Origin: Mytilus trossulus
Lineage: Eukaryota; Mollusca; Bivalvia; Mytilida; Mytilidae
Reading direction: 5' to 3'
Length of the DNA: 64,000 bases
Assembly (NCBI RefSeq): GCF_036588685.1
Contig: NC_086386.1
Span: 42,889,878 to 42,953,877 of the forward strand
The translations under genes were made by a program, and so were the position numbers. Numbering within the stretch: the first letter of the stretch is position 1; every line of letters begins with the position of its first letter. Shown here in pieces: positions 58,625-64,000 of this stretch. Below the pieces are notes generated by a model. It was not told where the DNA came from. It ran no database searches and saw only the letters and a list, made by a program, of their open reading frames with translations.

Positions 58625-58830
58625 TAAAAGAGGGACGAAAGATACCAGAGGGACAGTCAAACTCATAAATCGAAAATAAACTGACAACGCCATGGCAAAA
58701 AATGAAAAGGACAAACAGACAAACAATAGTTCACATGACACAACATAGGAAACTAAAGAATAAACAACGATAACCCCACTAAAAATTAAGGTTGATCTCA
58801 GCTAGTCCGGAAGGGTAAGCAGATCCTTTA
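58625..58830 (+). repeat. Family E copy
   Basis: agagggacgaaagataccag, agggacagtcaaactcataa, aaactgacaacgccatggca, catgacacaacataggaaac, ctagtccggaagggtaagca. Together with 45835-46035 it defines the family. Confidence 0.88.
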
Positions 58831-61800
58831 AGAGTTTTGTATTTGATGTAATCGATCATTTGAGTAATTGTCGTCCATGTATATAACGGCATTGTTATTT
58901 GTTATCTTTTCTTCTTTTTGAATACATCTTAAAGCTGGTGTTATTCTAAAAGGTTCCGACATTACCAATGTGAAAAATTCAAACGAGAAAACCAACGGCA
59001 AGAATTATGACGATATGATCAACGAAAACAAATGAATGACAGCAATTTATGACAACTTCTGATTTAAACATTCCTGATTCGTAACGACACATGCAGTCCG
59101 AATGTAGCAGATTTAATTGTGTTTTTGAAAGTTGAACCCTCCATTTATCTTGTGTAATAGTCTACAAGAATAACAAAAGAACAAATGTAAAACAATCAGT
59201 TAGAAATTGTTTGTACCGTCAGATTGACACAAAGCACAAAACAATCAACATGAATATAATAGACACAAAAGAACCGATCAAACAGTACTCACACTTACTA
59301 AAGGTCGAAGTCAATTATAACTAAGCAATAAATCATTTTCCTTCAGACTAAAACGTCAATCAGTACAAATAAGGTAAAGACGTCATAAACAGTCTGAAAA
59401 AGCACGACCTTGTCTCTGTTGCACTTCATTATCTTCTATCAAAATATGTCTTTGAGCAAACGTTAGTCTGAAAACATTGCAAATTACAGGAACTTAATGT
59501 TATAGCGGGAAGAACACATGTTCACAACATAAAATAATGACCGGTTATTTTGTTGCTTAGTTTAATTTCTTCTTTTTCTTTTATTCTAAACCAAAATATT
59601 AAAAAAATACATTTATAAAATAACCTTTTAGCAATTTGGATGAACAATCTTTAAAAAAGAATATATAATGTTGTAGAATTACTGTTTAGAACTGCATTAA
59701 GAATTCCTTTAAGAGTCGGTTTAACAAGTACTTTCGACAATTGTGAGAATATTTTTTTTTCTGACACTAACCAAGTTCGCTTAAACTGAAATAACTATTG
59801 TCTGCAGTAATCTCCGGACACAGTGTCCATTTATTACCAAGACTGTAAATTAGATTTCTATACTCACTCCAATGCAGTAATCTGTCGATAAGTATTCTGG
59901 ACGTCCGTCAATTACTATATATTACTGAAATGCCCATTTAATGTTCCTTGGATATACAATTGTACAATATAACTCAATAAATTCTCGCCATAGTCGTGGA
60001 CAGTGCTGGTTCTGTGTCGTATATAACGATTTATTACTGTAAATATTGTGCTTCTAAAAGAATAAAGACATTACAAAGATAAATGAGAATGTAACCTAAT
60101 TTTAGGTCAACGAAATTAATGATACGTCGGTTTTTCTACAATATTGAGAATCTAGTGCAAACACGTGGATTTTTTTCTAAAAATAATCCTATTCTTTGTG
60201 ACATCTAATGTAAAGATATTTGACCTATAAAATTCGGACAAAATATCATTATAATTTACCAAAACAGTTTATCTTCATCGGTGAAAAAATATCCAATGAA
60301 ATTATGTCTTTTTGTGCAATAATGCATAGATTGATAGTAATGCATTTGTTTTTCTTGCTAAACAGTGGTTATCAAAATTTACAGTTACGTAGTATAATTT
60401 GCATATAGCTACCTTACAATATATTTTTAGTAATAAAAATAAATAAATGTATGTGCATGCTTCATCCTTATTTACTATAGGTGTCACCTACTTGATTCAA
60501 CATTTCATTTTTTTCGGGTACAATGATTTATTCATTTCAAAAACACTTTGACAATTCCATGGTATGTGAATTATCAGGACATACCCGGGTCCTCCACCAT
60601 TTCGGTTACTTTTATCCTGCTTATGTTTGGTAGACTAATAGATTGGAGACCGGTTTGATAAGAAGCAACTCGTTTATCAGTGTCATTGAAAAATGCATAT
60701 ATCAGGCAGAAGTCCTCAACTGTGTGCTCTCTTCAAAGTCAAACAAATCAAGGTAAAAAGTCCAATAAAGTTAATTGAGTTCCAGGAACCAGAAACTTTC
60801 AATTTGAGCTTTACAATTTTTGCTATTTGGAAATATTGTAAAGAACAGTATCATGAGTATTTCGCAGTAAAATATTGCCTGACAAGATTTTGTTAGATGG
60901 ACAATTATTCATGGTATTGTCCTGGACAATATTTCTGTACCATTTTGTCTGGCAGATGATATTTCATAAGTGACATAATTTTATCTTAAATTTAATCAGA
61001 AAATATCACTTGTCTGACCTTGGTACATTATTTTTTTAAAGAGAGTGGTCAATTAGAGATTTTTTTATATTAATTATCACACTCACTTATGGATACATCA
61101 ATTAATACAATCTAAATGATAAGTATACATCATACAATAAAATCGACATATGACAGTTGTGTAATACGTGTACGTGACATTATGATTCAGAATTAATAAC
61201 GTACGGATAAAATCCAGAGTTGTCTTTCTTCTTATCAGCATTACTTAATATTTCTTGATAGTACATTTTTATAGTGAATGTTTAATTGTTGAAGAGTAAT
61301 GCATTAGCAGTCTTGTATAAACCTCGTTTTCCTAATTGTCAGTTCGTAGTTTCACATGTTATACATTTATTCTTTAGTTATTTAACTGCCTCACATTCGG
61401 TTAAAAAATTTAATACATCAGTATTTATGTTTACATATTCCTTTCTTGGTTGATAAATAAAAAAGCCTGATTGTCCTGAATTTTCAAACATTTGCAAAAC
61501 AATATCAGTTCGTGTCTAGCTTTGGTCTATTTTTGGTGCTTTTTAAATAAACGTGTTAACTTTATCATGCGAATCTTTAAGCAAAATATATGACATAGGC
61601 ACATTCTTCTTGCAACATATGATGTAAATTAATGATACCTGTCGAAAAGATAGACATTTCACTCCGTGCATTAACTTTTCCTACTTGATCTTATTTCTCT
61701 TGGGAAGCGTAATGAACAACTGATATGTTTCTCCGATTGATCTTCAAGCTTTCTGATCTTCTTTATAAAAGAGTTCTCTCTAGGGAATCATGGGATAATT

Positions 61801-62020
61801 TAAACGGAATATTTTGTTCAACAGAGAAATCATGTATACGTCGGATGTAGTTTCCCTTGAAATCTGCGTTAGACTGTCAGTGATATTTAAATGACAAGCA
61901 AATCATTTAGTCGAGACGTTTTATTACAGATTTCAAGCAAAATCCATATCGAACTTTTTTTGTAAAAAAGAAATTTTATTTTTTTTGTTTAAAGTGCTTG
62001 ACTGTCTTCTCAGTTAACCT
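58831..62020. other. No gene recognised
   Basis: AT-rich sequence. A family A-like tail scrap (aattcaaacgagaaaaccaa) is at 58976-58996. Open frames of 61-67 codons are isolated and without context. Confidence 0.45.
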
Positions 62021-62021
62021 G

Positions 62022-62330
62022 TTAAATTCAATTACGGAATGGATATGTTATTATCTTGTAAGGTTTTTTGGTTTTTTGGTTTTTGTTTGTGGTTTGGTTA
62101 ACCCATATATGTAAATAAATGTCTAGTAGTTTTTGAGGATGAATATCTATCATATAAAACATGGCGTCTCGGTGAACTTTTTACATTCAATTACGGAATA
62201 GATATATAATTGTCTTGGTGGGTTTTTTTTATATTTTCTAGTTGGGATTTGGTTCCGCCTTAAAATACTAATAAATGGTTAATAGTTGTCGCGGTTAAAT
62301 ATCAATAAATGTATTGCATGGCGTCTTATC
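62022..62330. repeat. Two-copy tandem duplication, about 159 bp, diverged
   Basis: caattacggaatggatatgt near 62029 recurs as caattacggaatagatatat near 62188, 159 bp on. Both copies continue with a T/G-rich ggtttttt tract, then gtttggtt/atttggtt, aaataaatg/taataaatgg, and the ending catggcgtct (about 62160 and 62318). Confidence 0.75.
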
Positions 62331-64000
62331 ACATGTTTATACAGTTAGAAATCAGAAGCAATTGAACGTGTTTGACTTCTACTATATTAGATGAAAACAA
62401 ATACTAATACTGATAAATATCATGATTTTAAGCAGACGAAAGTAATTTTAAATGTATGATTTACTGAAACATACCATGTGCTAAATTAAAAAAAAGGAAG
62501 CTGATATGAAAATTACTACTTTATCCAGCAGACAAATACTTGATAAAGTCGTATAAATTTCAAAAAAAAATAGATAAGATAACTTGTTTCAACAAAACCA
62601 TATGTTGGTTTCCAGCAAACAAAATCTGACCGGATACTGTACAAACATCGTCAGCATGTTTGGGACTGGCCCATAGAGGTAATTAATCTCCCAGCCTAAT
62701 CTGTCTTCATTATATTGTCTAAGTTCGATGACAACTCTTCAAAAAATTGTGACAGCATATTGTCTTTGATTTATTCTGTAGATAATAGGATTTTGAAAGC
62801 GACAATACGCAATTAGAAGAATAATTGGATAGAGACATGCTATATCTATAAATCAGGTGGAACAAAAAGAGTTCGTCTTTTATTAAGGCATTTCAAAATT
62901 GCATACAAAAACTCGATGTAAGAAAAATAAATGAATTTGATCATGTAAAATTGCTACCAAGAGAGATTTGTTCGATATGAATCACTTTACGGCTTCCATT
63001 AAATGATGAAAAATTAGAATATGTAATCCATTAAGAGACAGGCAAAGAAAAATGATTGAAAAATGAATAATCTTCATATACCATACAATATAAAGGAAGT
63101 ACTTTTTATTTATTGTAAGACGTGGTCTATAATTAAAATCCAGCAAATCTTTTGTTACTTCACTTCTATAATGGTTTGTGTGTCTTGCTTTCTAACTTTC
63201 ATTTAAAATCTTTTTATGGTAGATCATATGCTCGGTTTAATTTGTCTGATGTTTAAATTTTGTCTGTCTCTGATGATTCCAATGCTTGATGAAATTAAAA
63301 AAAAAACAGCAGTTAAAGTAAAAAATCAATCATTCTAACTGCAGTTGTATATCATCCATTAGATTTTAGATCACGACATTATGATACTCTTGGTAGACAT
63401 GTAAAAATAATAATAAAAAAATCAATATTAATTTTTTTAAATTAATGATTTGAAAATGTACAAACAGGTAGAAAATTCATTAAATTTTTATTTGCTAATA
63501 TTTCTATCGGGTGTACGTTGTTTTTTTATGGTGCATTTGCGGTAGACTGTAATTTATTGAAATGTAACCGAAATATCCTTTTATTCAAAGAAACTAAAAA
63601 TTACCAGAATGAGTGGGATAACTATGTTGATTTCCAAATTTGGTATTTTCTAACTATTTTCGTCAAGTTCAGTGACGTTACACCGCTCGTCATAGATTTA
63701 ATTTGAATAATCTAAGACAATTGTATTTAGGTAAAAAAATACTTTTGATGGGCGTTGTTTTTTCCGGTGGTTTTGAGTATCTGTAAAGAATATTGCACAT
63801 GCGCAAATCGGAAATATTTTGTCAAAATGAGTATCCAAAGTGTGCACACATTAATGATAATATACATACTATCGCATACGGTTCAACTTTGATAAATTTA
63901 GCATTTCTGTTAGAACTGTCATGTTCACATATCATTTAAAACTCATACGCATCGATGATTTCAAATGTTTCGGTAACACAAATTTATTGATTGTTCTTTT
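62331..64000. other. Right end of the window, no gene recognised
   Basis: AT-rich sequence with no exon, element or tandem repeat that I can support. Confidence 0.45.

Overview
The window is eukaryotic and almost certainly from a marine bivalve, most likely a mussel of the genus Mytilus. This is inferred from the visibly AT-rich sequence, GT/AG introns, a tRNA-derived SINE, and several short dispersed repeat families that I recognise as mussel-type. There are no bacterial-style genes. Most open frames longer than 60 codons are chance frames in AT-rich DNA or lie in repeats.

The coding content I can support is one cluster of four small paralogous genes, all on the minus strand, in the first 26 kb: GRP1 (1089-5857), GRP2 (9818-12649), GRP3 (17484-19532) and GRP4 (24320-25937). 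Each has three coding exons of the same design. Exon 1 (67 nt) encodes a 22-residue hydrophobic leader beginning MKLFGII or MKFFGII and ends in a phase-1 intron. Exon 2 is short and rich in Gly, Tyr and basic residues, and ends in a phase-0 intron. Exon 3 is Gly-rich and carries the stop. The predicted precursors are 85, 63, 70 and 70 residues, with no cysteine. The products look like secreted Gly/Tyr/His-rich basic peptides. I do not recognise a named family. An antimicrobial peptide or a matrix/byssal/shell peptide would both fit.

GRP3 and GRP4 lie in two head-to-tail copies of a unit of about 6.4-6.7 kb (about 15.28-21.96 kb and 21.97-28.37 kb). Their coding sequences differ at 8 of 213 nt. 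Insertions present in only one copy date after the duplication and reveal exact repeat ends. They are a 621-bp insertion in GRP3 intron 1, a TIR element at 15.83-16.39 kb, a triple repeat at 22.6-23.5 kb, and a 184-bp insert at 27.1 kb.

From 28.4 kb to 64 kb I find no convincing protein gene. This part holds scattered repeat copies, an almost perfect 88-bp-arm hairpin (28.73-28.93 kb), two minisatellites (38.05-38.35 and 53.37-53.88 kb), a small TIR element (38.66-38.80 kb), a poly(A)-ended retroelement tail (43.29-43.53 kb) and a tRNA-derived SINE (45.0-45.3 kb). Two exon-like segments with good splice signals (37.79 and 56.66 kb) could belong to a transcript I cannot assemble. Gene models rest on splice motifs and agreement between paralogues; there is no transcript evidence here.
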